Part shown: piece by piece, positions 51,777 to 60,647 of the stretch | Numbering within the stretch: the stretch's first letter is position 1 | How the letters are laid out: the number at the start of each line of letters is the position of its first letter | Assembly: GCF_029626225.1 (NCBI RefSeq) | Contig: NZ_JARUBP010000001.1 | Coordinates: forward strand, 62,001 to 126,000 | Origin: Asanoa sp. WMMD1127 | Lineage (GTDB): Bacteria; Actinomycetota; Actinomycetes; Mycobacteriales; Micromonosporaceae | Reading direction: 5' to 3' | DNA length: 64,000 nucleotides | Made by a program: the position numbers and the translations under genes | The notes under the pieces: generated by a model | Databases searched by the model: none | Seen by the model: the letters and a program-made list of their open reading frames with translations, nothing else | Told to the model about the DNA's origin: nothing

Positions 51777-52199
51777 GTGCACGAGGTCTTCCACGAGCTG
51801 CTGAGCAGCCGCGACGCGGGCGTGCTGGCGACCATCCAACGCGACGGACGCCCGCACCTGTCCAACGTCAACTACACCTACGACCGGGCGGCGGGCACGA
51901 TCCGCGTCTCGGTCACCGACCACCGGCAGAAGACGGTGAACCTGCGCCGCGACCCGCGCGCGAGCCTGGAGGTCACGACGCCCGACCTGGGCCGGTACGC
52001 GGTGGCCGAGGGCCGGGCCACGCTCTCCCCAGTGGCGGCCGACCCGCACGACGCCACCGTCGACGAGCTGGTCGACATCTATCGCCGCATCGCCGGCGAG
52101 CACCCGGACTGGGCCGAGTTCCGCGCCGCGATGGTCACCGACCGCCGCGTCGCCCTGACCCTGCACGTCGAGCGCCTCTACGGCTGGCCCAGAAGCTAG
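51777..52199 (+). CDS. PPOX-class F420-dependent oxidoreductase
   Basis: A 140-residue split-beta-barrel flavin/deazaflavin protein: VLATIQRDGRPHLSNVNYTY, RVSVTDHRQKTVNLRRDPRA and VALTLHVERLYGWPRS fit the Rv2074/Rv1155-like F420-binding group of actinobacteria. Substrates in this group include biliverdin and other tetrapyrroles or are unknown. GTG start; divergent from the AraC regulator. Ends 4 bases into the M16 gene on the other strand. Confidence 0.87.
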   Translation: MHEVFHELLSSRDAGVLATIQRDGRPHLSNVNYTYDRAAGTIRVSVTDHRQKTVNLRRDPRASLEVTTPDLGRYAVAEGRATLSPVAADPHDATVDELVDIYRRIAGEHPDWAEFRAAMVTDRRVALTLHVERLYGWPRS

Positions 52200-53545
52200 A
52201 CCGCGGCCACGACCACGTCTCCCAGGCCCGTGGCTTCGAGTTCGGAGCGGATCACGGCCGCGTCGCCCTCGATGACCAGGGTGATGCCGTCGGGGTTGAG
52301 GTGGGCGGCGGTGGCGGCGGAGACCTCGTCGACGGTGGCGTGCAGCAGCGACTCCCGCAGCCGCGCGTGATAGTCGTCGGGCAGGTCGTGCACGACCAGC
52401 GTCGACAGCGCGCTCGCGTAGGCCCGCGGCGTCTGCAGGCCCACCGACAGCTGCCCGGCCCGCCAATCGCGGGCCACCGCCAGCTCGGGCTCGGTGACCC
52501 CTTCGGCCTGCGTACGGGCGATCTCGCCGACCGCGTCGACCAGGGCCGGCGCGGTCACCGCGGTCTGCACGCCGGCGCTGACCACGAACCGGCCGAACCG
52601 GCGCGACAGGCCGTATTCCGAGCGGATGCCGTAGGTGTAGCCGCGCACCTCGCGCAGCAGGTGGTTGAGCCGCGAGGTGAACGCGCCGCCGAGCACGATC
52701 GCGCCCAGCGTCATCGGCACGTAGTCGGGGTGCGAGCGGTGCGGCGCCGGGTGCCCTAGCCGCAGCGTCGACTGCACCGAGCCGGGCCGGTCGACCAGCA
52801 CGATCCGGCGGGCCGAGCGCGCCGCGACCGGGAACGGGTCGCCGGCCAGCGGCGCGGCCTCGGTCGCCCCGGCGAACGCCGAGCGGCCCAGCGCGTCGAG
52901 GTCGATGCGGGACAGGTCGCCGACGACGAGCAGCGTGCCGGGGGCGGCGAACCAGGCGCGGTGGAAGGAGACCACGTCGTCGACCGAGAGCGCCGCGACG
53001 GACCGCGGGTCGCCGGAGAGCGGCCGCCCGTGCCGCACCTCGTTGCCGAACAGGTCGGCCCGCAGCACCGCGTCGGCCCGCGGGCCGGGGTTGGCCCAGT
53101 AGAGCCGCAGCGACTCGGCCTCGTCGTCGCGGACCCGTTCGACGTCGGCGGGGTCGAGCCTGGGCCGGCGGACCGCCTCGGCGAGGAGGTCGACCGCGGC
53201 CGGCAGCGCCGCGACCGGCACCTGGACGGTCGCCGCGAACGAGTCCCAGTCGACCGAAAGCGACAGGTCGGTGCCGAGCGACTCGAGAGCGACCGCGTAG
53301 TCGGCGGCCGACCGCGCGGTCGTGCCCTCCTCCAGCGCCTTGGCCAACACCTCGGCCACGCCCTCGACACCGAGCGACTCCCGCCCGCCACCGGCGTCCA
53401 GCAGCAAGGAGGCGACCGCCAGGTTGTGGCCCGGCAGGTCGGCGGCGACGATCGACCCGCCCGCCACCGTGCGCCGCACGACGGTCGGGAACCGGTAGGG
53501 CCGCGGCGTCCCCGGCTCCGGCCGCTGCGCAACAAGCTCCGTCAT
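52196..53545 (-). CDS. M16-family peptidase homologue lacking the zinc motif
   Basis: A 449-residue M16 fold protein. The site that holds HxxEH in active members reads GVEGVAEVLAKALEEGTTAR, so zinc cannot be bound as usual. LRLYWANPGPRADAVLRADL and LREVRGYTYGIRSEYGLSRR, with the substrate-binding Arg/Tyr pair, are kept. It follows an active M16 gene (53616-54908) in the same direction; such active/inactive pairs form heterodimers in bacteria and mitochondria. The ATG at 53543-53545 comes after a dispersed element (53546-53574) providing the ribosome site. Confidence 0.88.
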   Translation of the reverse strand: MTELVAQRPEPGTPRPYRFPTVVRRTVAGGSIVAADLPGHNLAVASLLLDAGGGRESLGVEGVAEVLAKALEEGTTARSAADYAVALESLGTDLSLSVDWDSFAATVQVPVAALPAAVDLLAEAVRRPRLDPADVERVRDDEAESLRLYWANPGPRADAVLRADLFGNEVRHGRPLSGDPRSVAALSVDDVVSFHRAWFAAPGTLLVVGDLSRIDLDALGRSAFAGATEAAPLAGDPFPVAARSARRIVLVDRPGSVQSTLRLGHPAPHRSHPDYVPMTLGAIVLGGAFTSRLNHLLREVRGYTYGIRSEYGLSRRFGRFVVSAGVQTAVTAPALVDAVGEIARTQAEGVTEPELAVARDWRAGQLSVGLQTPRAYASALSTLVVHDLPDDYHARLRESLLHATVDEVSAATAAHLNPDGITLVIEGDAAVIRSELEATGLGDVVVAAV

Positions 53546-53574
53546 GCGCCTGCCTCGCTTCGCTCGGAGGAGCA
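53546..53574 (-). repeat. Dispersed element carrying a Shine-Dalgarno-like sequence (copy B)
   Basis: Minus strand TGCTCCTCCGAGCGAAGC then GAGGCAGGCGC, ending at the ATG of the M16 homologue. Aligns with the elements at 40284-40315 and 6012-6040. It fills much of the 70-bp gap between the two M16 genes. Confidence 0.5.
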
Positions 53575-53615
53575 TGACTTGGCTACTGAGCCAAATGATT
53601 CGGTCGCAAGCTCCC

Positions 53616-54908
53616 TCATGCCACAGCCTCCATCGGCTCGTACACCAGCGTCACTCGGTCTTCGGGGCGCAGCACCCGGCGGGCCACCTCGGCCAGGTCG
53701 TCGGCGGTCACGGCGCGCCAGCCCGGCAGGCGGGCGCCGACCAGCGCCGGGTCGCCGAACAGCGTGGCGTAGCGGCTGAGCAGGTCGGCCCGGCCGTCCA
53801 CGGTGGCCACCGAGGTCCACCAGTCGGTCTCCAGCAACGCCTTGGCCCGGGTCAGCTCGGCCTCGGTGACACCACCCGTGACCAGCTCGTCGACCACCTC
53901 GGCGAGCGCGGCGCCGAGCCGGGCGGCGGTGACGCCGGGGCGGGCGGTGGCCGAGACGATCAGCGGCGCGGGGGCATGGGCGAGGTCGACGCCGTACGCG
54001 GAGACCGTGTCCGGCTGTGCGAGCCGGGCGCCGTCGGCGAGCAGCCGGTAGAGCCGGCTCCCCCGGCCCTGGCCGAGCACCGTGGCCAGCACGGTGATCG
54101 CGTCGTAGTCCGGGGTGCCGTAGGGCGCGGTGCGGTGCGCCAGGTAGACCCGCGGCGCCGGCACCTCGGCCGCCACGACCGACGAGACCGGACCGGCCCA
54201 CCCGGCCAGCGACCCCGTCGGCGCCGGCGGCCGCCCGTCGCCGGCCGGCACACCGCCGAAGTATTTCGCGGCCAAGGCAAACACCTCGGCCGGGGCCGCG
54301 TCGCCGACCACGGTCAGCACCGCGTTGTCGGGCCGGTAGTAGGTGCGGTGGAACGCCTGGAACGTGCCCAGCTCGGCCGCGTTCAGGTCGTCCATCGAGC
54401 CGATGGTCGGGTGGTGGTAGGGGTGGCCCTCCGGGTAGAGCAGCGGCAGCAACCGCAGCCAGGCGTCGCCGTAGGGCACGTTCTCGTAGCGCTGGCGCCG
54501 CTCGTTCTTGACCACGTCGCGCTGGTTGTCGAGGGTTTCCTGGACCAGCGCCGGCACCAGCCCGCCCATCCGGTCGGCCTCGAGCCAGAGCGCGAGCTCC
54601 AGGTGCTCGGCCGGCAGCGTCTCGAAGTAGTTGGTCCGGTCCGGGTTGGTCGTCGCGTTCAGCGAGCCGCCGTTGCCCTGCACCAGTCGCATGTGCTCGG
54701 TCTTCGGCACGTTGACCGATCCCTCGAACATCAGGTGCTCGAAGAGGTGCGCGAAGCCGGTCTGCCCGTCGGGCTCGTGCCGCGACCCCACGTCGTACCA
54801 GAGGTTGACCGCCACGACCGGCGCGCTGCGGTCCTCGCTGACCACCACGCGCATGCCGTTGGCGAGCCGGGTGGTCTCGATCGGCCAGGGATAACCCGTC
54901 TCGGACAT
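53616..54908 (-). CDS. M16-family zinc peptidase, active type
   Basis: A 430-residue insulinase-fold protease. The zinc site is GFAHLFEHLMFEGS (HxxEH) with the downstream Glu in LVQETLDNQRDVVKNERRQ; the C-terminal half has RGSRLYRLLADGARLAQP with the substrate-anchoring Arg. Cytoplasmic or cell-associated; degrades peptides. Upstream of and co-directional with the motif-less homologue, 70 bp apart. Typical length for this group. Confidence 0.92.
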   Translation of the reverse strand: MSETGYPWPIETTRLANGMRVVVSEDRSAPVVAVNLWYDVGSRHEPDGQTGFAHLFEHLMFEGSVNVPKTEHMRLVQGNGGSLNATTNPDRTNYFETLPAEHLELALWLEADRMGGLVPALVQETLDNQRDVVKNERRQRYENVPYGDAWLRLLPLLYPEGHPYHHPTIGSMDDLNAAELGTFQAFHRTYYRPDNAVLTVVGDAAPAEVFALAAKYFGGVPAGDGRPPAPTGSLAGWAGPVSSVVAAEVPAPRVYLAHRTAPYGTPDYDAITVLATVLGQGRGSRLYRLLADGARLAQPDTVSAYGVDLAHAPAPLIVSATARPGVTAARLGAALAEVVDELVTGGVTEAELTRAKALLETDWWTSVATVDGRADLLSRYATLFGDPALVGARLPGWRAVTADDLAEVARRVLRPEDRVTLVYEPMEAVA

Positions 54909-54949
54909 GCAGCGACGTTATCCGATCAGCGCACCGGGATACTTGTCCG

Positions 54950-56422
54950 GTGCACAGCGAGCCGTACCTCCTGGACCCCTCGGCCGACGGCGTGCACGTC
55001 CTGTGGCACACCGGCGCGCACGCGACCGGCGCGGTGCTGATCGGCGGGCGGCGCGTCGAAGCGACCAGCTCCGCGCTGGTCACCCTCCACGACGACCAGG
55101 ATGTACGCACGACCGTGCACCGGCACTGGGCGCTGGTCACCGGGCTCGGGGCGGCCGCCCGCACCCCGTACCGCGTGGTCTCGGACCTCGCCGGCGGCGA
55201 CCGCGTCGAGTCGGCGACCTACTCACTGGCGCCCGCGGTCCCGCCCGGGCGGCCGGCCCGGCTGCTGCTCTCCAGCGACCACCAGATGTGGCGGATGACC
55301 CCGGCCAACATCGAGAAGGTGGCCGAGACGGTCGGGGTGGAGCTCGACGGCGTCCTCTTCGCGGGCGACATGGTCGGTGTGCCGGACCGGGCGGCCGACT
55401 GGTTCGACCCGCCGCGGGGGTTCTTCGCCAGCCTGACCGGGCGGGCCGACACGGAGATCGCCGGCCGGCGCTATCGGGGCGCGCCGCTGTTGCAGCACAC
55501 CCCGCTGTTCCCGGCGATCGGCAACCACGAGGTGATGGGCCGCCGGGCCCGGCACCGCACGCTCCAGGCGCGCTTCGACGACCCGGCGCCGGATGCGTGG
55601 GACACGGCCACCTACGAGGCGCTGTTCCCGGTGCCCCGCGGCCCGGACGGCCCCCGCTGGTGGTCCCGCACCGTCGGCGACGTGTTCGTGGTCGCGCTGT
55701 TCGTCACCCGGGCGTGGCGGGACGCGGTGGCGACCTACGCCGAGCCGCCCGACCGGGCCGGCGATCCGATGGGCGGGCAGTTCCGCTACGCGCGGGTCGA
55801 CGCGGGGTCGCCCCAGTACGGCTGGCTGGCCGGTGAGCTGGCGTCGCCGGCGGCCCGGGCGGCCCGCTACCGGGTGGTGCTGTTCCACCACGCCAGCCAC
55901 GGGCTCGGCGCCCACTGCGTCCCGGCCTACACCGACCCGGTGCCCGACGGGGCGGGCGGCTACGCGTACCCGATCGCGGACGACGTCGTGCTGCGTGACC
56001 TGGCGCCGCTGTTCGCCGCCGCCGGGGTCGACCTGGTCGTCAACGGGCACTCGCACCTGTGGAACCGGTTCCGCGACCCGGCCGGCGTCAACTGGCTGGA
56101 GACGTCCAACGTCGGCAACTCGTACGGCGCGTTCCCCGACCGTGGCGACCCGGGCGGGCTGGCGGCGGTCATGCCCACCGTCGCGCCGCTGGCCGGCCCC
56201 GACGGGGCACCGCTGCCCTACGTCGCCGACAACGACGTCACGGTGTTCTCCGTGCTCGACTCGGGCGCCGGCGTGGTCCGGTCGTACCGCTTCGACACCC
56301 GCCACCCCGACGGCCCGGTCGTCCTGTTCGACGAACTGCCGCTTGAAAGGAACGGCCCGTTCCTAACGCTTTCCGCATGGGAACGGGCCGTTCCTAACGC
56401 CGAGCTACCGCTGCTCGAGTGA
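54950..56422 (+). CDS. Calcineurin-like metallophosphoesterase with repeat-derived C-terminus
   Basis: A 490-residue protein. The N-terminal ~105 residues look like an Ig/FnIII-type purple-acid-phosphatase N-domain. The phosphoesterase domain follows: LLLSSDHQMWRM (first metal block, D-H), VLFAGDMVGVPD (GD), FPAIGNHEVMG (GNHE), VVLFHHASHGLGAH and VVNGHSHLWNR (GHxH). No signal peptide is evident with the GTG start used. The last ~25 codons (GPFLTLSAWERAVPNAELPL) are encoded by a 48-bp palindromic element, so the natural C-terminus probably lay near residue 464. Confidence 0.82.
   Translation: MHSEPYLLDPSADGVHVLWHTGAHATGAVLIGGRRVEATSSALVTLHDDQDVRTTVHRHWALVTGLGAAARTPYRVVSDLAGGDRVESATYSLAPAVPPGRPARLLLSSDHQMWRMTPANIEKVAETVGVELDGVLFAGDMVGVPDRAADWFDPPRGFFASLTGRADTEIAGRRYRGAPLLQHTPLFPAIGNHEVMGRRARHRTLQARFDDPAPDAWDTATYEALFPVPRGPDGPRWWSRTVGDVFVVALFVTRAWRDAVATYAEPPDRAGDPMGGQFRYARVDAGSPQYGWLAGELASPAARAARYRVVLFHHASHGLGAHCVPAYTDPVPDGAGGYAYPIADDVVLRDLAPLFAAAGVDLVVNGHSHLWNRFRDPAGVNWLETSNVGNSYGAFPDRGDPGGLAAVMPTVAPLAGPDGAPLPYVADNDVTVFSVLDSGAGVVRSYRFDTRHPDGPVVLFDELPLERNGPFLTLSAWERAVPNAELPLLE
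56348..56395. repeat. 48-bp double palindrome (copy 2)
   Basis: AGGAACGGCCCGTTCCT (56348-56364) and its near reverse complement (56379-56395, one mismatch), separated by 14 bases. Same size, arm length and spacing as copy 1 at 3620-3667, again at the end of a plus gene facing a minus gene. Here it is read as coding sequence. Confidence 0.8.
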
Positions 56423-56692
56423 TCGTTTGGCCGCGTCGCGGGCGGCCAGGCGGGTGAAGATCCAGACGAAGAGGATCGCCAGGCCGATCTGGATGCCGTG
56501 CCGGATCCAGTCGATGCCGCGGGTCTCACCGACCCCCAGGAAGTCCGCGATCACGCCGCCGACCAGCGCGGCGATGAAGCCGATGGTGATCGTGGCCCAG
56601 ATCGAGATGTTCTGCCGCCCGGGCAGGATCAGCCGGGCGAGCGCGCCGATGATCACGCCACCGATGAGCGCCCAGAGCAAAGTGCCGATCAT
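56405..56692 (-). CDS. GlsB/YeaQ/YmgE-family membrane protein
   Basis: A 95-residue, three-helix membrane protein: MIGTLLWALIGGVIIGALAR, NISIWATITIGFIAALVGGVIAD and a C-terminal helix (IQIGLAILFVWIFTRLAA). The G-rich first helix and LPGRQ turn are typical of this transglycosylase-associated/stress-response family. ATG overlaps the upstream YidB-like stop (ATGA). Its end overlaps the convergent phosphoesterase gene by 18 bases. Confidence 0.9.
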   Translation of the reverse strand: MIGTLLWALIGGVIIGALARLILPGRQNISIWATITIGFIAALVGGVIADFLGVGETRGIDWIRHGIQIGLAILFVWIFTRLAARDAAKRSLEQR

Positions 56693-57087
56693 GCGTGGTC
56701 CTCCCTCGGTTCGCCCAGGAGGATCTGGTTGAACACCTCCTGGAGCGTGCTGGCGTCGGGCAGGGCGCCGGCCGGGCTGGCCCGGTCGACGATCTGGGGC
56801 AGCAGCTCGGCCAGCGTGTCGGCGGCGTGCTGCGGCGTCAGGCCGGCGTCGTCGGCCGAGGCGTCGAGGTTGGCCGCGCCCAGCGCGTCCTGGATCTGCG
56901 TCCCGGTGACCTCCCGGTTGGGCCCGATGTGGATCCACGACTGGACCTGCTGCTGGAGCCCACCCTGCTGGAGCTGGTCGAGCAGGCGGTTGAGGTCGAG
57001 ATCGTCACCCGTTCGGCTCAGCACGCTGAGCAGCAGCCGGCGCACGCGTTCGTTCTGCGCCAGCTTGGTGATCTGGTCCAGATCCAT
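56689..57087 (-). CDS. YidB-like (DUF937) protein
   Basis: A 132-residue helical protein: MDLDQITKLAQNERVRRLLL, LNRLLDQLQQGGLQQQVQSW, IHIGPNREVTGTQIQDALG and HAADTLAELLPQIVDRASP match the YidB family of unknown function. ATG 57085-57087 has GGAG at 6 bases. Coupled to the following GlsB-like gene by a 4-base overlap. Divergent from the PASTA-PBP gene; the 149 bp between must hold both promoters. Confidence 0.85.
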   Translation of the reverse strand: MDLDQITKLAQNERVRRLLLSVLSRTGDDLDLNRLLDQLQQGGLQQQVQSWIHIGPNREVTGTQIQDALGAANLDASADDAGLTPQHAADTLAELLPQIVDRASPAGALPDASTLQEVFNQILLGEPREDHA

Positions 57088-57236
57088 CCCCCGCTCCATA
57101 TCTGGCTTTTGCCCGTTTATAGGGAGGTTAAGCGGCGTGTCGGGGCGGTGGTGACCGGATTCACGCATCCCGACCCGCAACCGGGAGGGCGATTGACGCG
57201 TCTGGTCCAATACACGCCAAACGACCCGGGGGTCCT

Positions 57237-59687
57237 ATGCACGCGCACGAAAACAGCCGGTTTCGCAATATCGCCACACTGGCCGCGGTCGGTGTGCTCT
57301 CCGGCGTGATCGTGGCCGCTGCGGCGTTCCCCCTGGCGGCGGCGTCCGGCCTGATCGCCAAGGCGGGCGCGATCTCCTTCGACGAGCTGCCGGCGAGCTT
57401 CACCGTCAAGCAGGCGCCCCAGGCGACCCAGGTGTTCGCCCGCGACGGCAAGACCCCGCTGGCGACGTTCTACGACGAGAACCGCAAGGACGTGCCGCTC
57501 TCGGCCATGGCGCCGACGATGGCGCAGGCCCTGGTGGCCGCCGAGGACCAGTCGTTCTACCGGCACAACGGCGTCGACGTGCGCGGCCTGACCCGGGCCG
57601 TCGTGGTCAACAAGACCACCGGCGCCCAGCAGGGCGGCTCGACCCTCGACATGCAGCTGGTCCGGATGCTCGCCACCTACTCGGCGACCGAGCCCCAGCA
57701 GGTCGTCGACGCGACCGAGAAGAGCACCAGCCGCAAGATCAAGGAGAGCCGGCAGGCCCTCGCGCTCGACAAGGAGCTCGGCAAGAACGGCGTGATCGAG
57801 CGCTACCTCAACATGGCGCCGTTCGGGCACAGCACCTACGGCGTCTACGCGGCGTCGAGCTACTACTTCGGCAAGACGCCCGACAAGCTCACCCTGTCGG
57901 AGTCGGCGCTGCTGGCCGGCGTGATCCGGGCGCCCAGCGTCTACGACCCGATGGACGAGGGCCAGCGGCCGCAGACCCTCGAACGGCGTGACTGGGTGCT
58001 CGACCAGATGGTCAAGACCGGCGCGATCAGCGCGGCGCAGGCTACGGAGGCCAAGCAGGTCGAGCTCAAGTTCGTCGGCAAGACGCCGAGCAACGGCTGC
58101 ACCGCCACGACGCCCAACGACTTCGGCTTCTTCTGCGACTACTTCCAGCGCTGGTGGCTCGAGCAGGAGGCGTTCGGGAGCACGACGTACGACCGGGAGC
58201 GGCGGCTGCGCGGCGGCGGCTACCGGGTCGTGACGTCGCTGGACCCGGCCGTGCAGAAGGCCGCCCACAAGAACGTCACCGAGCAGCTCAGCGTCAACCG
58301 CAAGGAGGCGCTGATGGTCGCCGCGGTCGAGCCGGGCACCGGGCGGGTCCGGGCGCTGGCCACCAACCGGACGTTCGGCATCGACAGCTCGTCGAACCCG
58401 AAGAACAAGCCGCACAGCAACCCGGCCGAGGCGGAGCGCGGCGTGCGCGGCACGTACCCGGTGACCGCCAACCCCCTGATCACCGGCGGCGGCGGGGTCA
58501 ACGGCTACCAGGCCGGGTCGACCTTCAAGATCTTCGCGGCGGTGGCGGCCCTGCAGAAGGGCATGCCGCTGGCCACGGAGATCAACGCGCAGCAGGTCTA
58601 CCGCTCAGGCTACTACGCTCCGCAGGGCGAGCCGGGCAGCTGCAGCGACATCCCGCGCTACTGCCCGACCAACGACAACTCGCGCATGGCCGGCCGGCAC
58701 GACATGTGGAGCGCGTTCGGCCAGTCGGTCAACACGTACTTCGTGCCGCTCGAGGAGCAGGCCGGCGCGTACAACACGATCCAGGCGGCGAAGGCGCTCG
58801 GCATCCGCTTCCTGGCCCCGTCGGAGGCGGCGCACGCCGCCGACAAGGCGGCGGCCGACACGTGGGGCTCGTTCACGCTGGGCGTCTCGGCCACGACGCC
58901 GCTCGACCTGGCCAACGCGTACGCGACGCTGGCCGCCGACGGCAAGCACTGTCAGCCGACGCCGGTGGAGCAGATCGTCGACTTCGAAGGCGCCAAGATC
59001 GATGTCGGCAACCCGCGCTGCGACCAGGCGGTGCCGACCGAGGTGGCGCGCGGCGCGATCGACATCGCCCGCTGCCCGGTGGGCGACAAGTCGGCGTTCG
59101 GCCAGTGCCGGGGCTCGACCGCCGGCGAGGTGCGCGACATCGTCGACCACCCGGTGGCCGGCAAGACCGGCACCACCGACAGCGACCGCACCGCGTCCCT
59201 GGTGGTCACCACGACGACGCTGGCCGTGGCCGGCATCATGGCGGACCCGGACTGGCCGGAGACGCCGGAGAACATGGACCACGACAAGATCAACCCGGCG
59301 GTGTACGAGACGCTGGCGGACGCGATGAAGGGCAAGCCCAGCGTCGACTTCCCGGCGCCCTCGCGGAACACCGCGTACGGGAACCAGAAGACCATCCCGG
59401 ACGTGTCCTGCGACTCGGTCGACGAGGCGCGCAACCGCCTGCGGGAGGCCGGCTTCGAGGTCAAGGTCGACGAGGCCCGGGTGCCGTCCAACTGCCCGGA
59501 GGGCACGGTCGCCTACAGCGACCCGAACCGCCGCAGCGTCGAGGGCGCCACCGTCACGTTGAAGATCAGCGGTGGCCGGCCGGCGACGAACCCGAGCAAC
59601 GAGCCGACGAACCCGAACGGCAACAACGCACCACCCGCCGACGGCAACCGCCCGGGCGACAACATCCTGGACGGCATCTTCAACTAG
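57237..59687 (+). CDS. Class A penicillin-binding protein with PASTA domain
   Basis: An 816-residue bifunctional peptidoglycan synthase similar along its length to the PBP at 6139-8295. N-terminal helix (LAAVGVLSGVIVAAAAFPLA), GT51 domain with AAEDQSFYRHNGVD and GGSTLDMQLVRM, transpeptidase with Ser in GSTFKIFA, GQSVNTYFVP and VAGKTGTTDSDRT. One PASTA domain follows (~718-780: IPDVSCDSVDEARNRLREAG, then VEGATVTLKISGG), ending in an Asn/Pro-rich tail. Extra paired Cys in and before the transpeptidase domain. PASTA modules bind cell-wall peptides or link to PknB signalling. Matches the mycobacterial PonA1 layout. Confidence 0.94.
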   Translation: MHAHENSRFRNIATLAAVGVLSGVIVAAAAFPLAAASGLIAKAGAISFDELPASFTVKQAPQATQVFARDGKTPLATFYDENRKDVPLSAMAPTMAQALVAAEDQSFYRHNGVDVRGLTRAVVVNKTTGAQQGGSTLDMQLVRMLATYSATEPQQVVDATEKSTSRKIKESRQALALDKELGKNGVIERYLNMAPFGHSTYGVYAASSYYFGKTPDKLTLSESALLAGVIRAPSVYDPMDEGQRPQTLERRDWVLDQMVKTGAISAAQATEAKQVELKFVGKTPSNGCTATTPNDFGFFCDYFQRWWLEQEAFGSTTYDRERRLRGGGYRVVTSLDPAVQKAAHKNVTEQLSVNRKEALMVAAVEPGTGRVRALATNRTFGIDSSSNPKNKPHSNPAEAERGVRGTYPVTANPLITGGGGVNGYQAGSTFKIFAAVAALQKGMPLATEINAQQVYRSGYYAPQGEPGSCSDIPRYCPTNDNSRMAGRHDMWSAFGQSVNTYFVPLEEQAGAYNTIQAAKALGIRFLAPSEAAHAADKAAADTWGSFTLGVSATTPLDLANAYATLAADGKHCQPTPVEQIVDFEGAKIDVGNPRCDQAVPTEVARGAIDIARCPVGDKSAFGQCRGSTAGEVRDIVDHPVAGKTGTTDSDRTASLVVTTTTLAVAGIMADPDWPETPENMDHDKINPAVYETLADAMKGKPSVDFPAPSRNTAYGNQKTIPDVSCDSVDEARNRLREAGFEVKVDEARVPSNCPEGTVAYSDPNRRSVEGATVTLKISGGRPATNPSNEPTNPNGNNAPPADGNRPGDNILDGIFN

Positions 59688-59735
59688 CGTCGCCGCCCGT
59701 CCCGCGCAGGCCCACTGCGGTGGTGGGATGGGCGG

Positions 59736-60647
59736 GTGCGGTGGTTGACGGAGTGCACGGCCGAAGGCGTCACCGCGGCCCTGCGCGAGGTCGTGCCGCG
59801 GCTCGGCGACGGACCCGTCGAGCTTCGTGACCGCGCCGTCGAGGACGACCCGCTGTGGTGGTCCTCGACGGCCGTCGTGAGCGGGCGCTACGTGGCCAAG
59901 TTCGCCTGGTCGCGACCGGCCGCGCAGCGGGTCGCGCACGAGCTGCGCGTGCTGAGCGCGCTGGCGAGGGAGCCCGCCGTCCCGTGCCTGCCGCAGGTCG
60001 TCGCGGCCAGCCTGGACCCGGTGCTGCTGGTCACCGAGCGCGTGCGCGGCCGATCGCTGTTCGCGGTGCTGCCGAGGCTCGACCCGGCGTGCGCCGGCCG
60101 GCAGCTGGCCCGGTTCCTCGCGGCGCTGCACGACACTGCGACCCGCGCCCGCGTCGACGACGCCGTCGGCCCACTGCCCCAGGCCCGGCATGGTCCCCAG
60201 CACCCCGTCGCGACTAGGGAGCTGCACGACCGGCTCGGCCCCTTCATCCGGCCCGACCAGCGGTCTCAGGTCGGGGATTGGTGCGACTGGGCCGATGCGA
60301 CGCTGGTGCCACCCCGGCCGAGCGTGCTCGTGCACGCGGACCTGCACGGCGACAACCAGGTCTGGGCGGGCGACCGGCTCCGGCTGGTCGTCGACTTCGA
60401 GACCGCCGCCCTGGCCGAGCCCGAGTACGACCTGCGCGCCCTCGGCGGCCCGGGCCTGCTCGGCGCCACCGTCGCCCATTACGAGCGGATCAGCGACCGC
60501 CGGCTCGCGGTGGACCGCATCCTGGCCTGGCACCTGCGCACCACGCTCGGCGACGTGCTGTGGCGCGGCGAGGCCGGTCGGCTGACGCGCCGGGCGGCGG
60601 CGGACCGGGTCGACGACCTGGCCCGCCGCCTCGCTACCCGAACGTGA
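59736..60647 (+). CDS. Aminoglycoside-phosphotransferase-like kinase (APH family)
   Basis: A 303-residue small-molecule kinase fold. The catalytic loop is VLVHADLHGDNQVWAGDRLR (Brenner-type H-x-D-x4-N) and the metal Asp is in LVVDFETAALAEPEYDLRAL. The N-lobe Lys region is GRYVAKFAWSR. The group includes antibiotic, choline, fructosamine and homoserine kinases; substrate unknown. GTG start 48 bp after the PBP stop. Its end overlaps the thioredoxin-like gene by 14 bases tail-to-tail. Confidence 0.83.
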   Translation: MRWLTECTAEGVTAALREVVPRLGDGPVELRDRAVEDDPLWWSSTAVVSGRYVAKFAWSRPAAQRVAHELRVLSALAREPAVPCLPQVVAASLDPVLLVTERVRGRSLFAVLPRLDPACAGRQLARFLAALHDTATRARVDDAVGPLPQARHGPQHPVATRELHDRLGPFIRPDQRSQVGDWCDWADATLVPPRPSVLVHADLHGDNQVWAGDRLRLVVDFETAALAEPEYDLRALGGPGLLGATVAHYERISDRRLAVDRILAWHLRTTLGDVLWRGEAGRLTRRAAADRVDDLARRLATRT

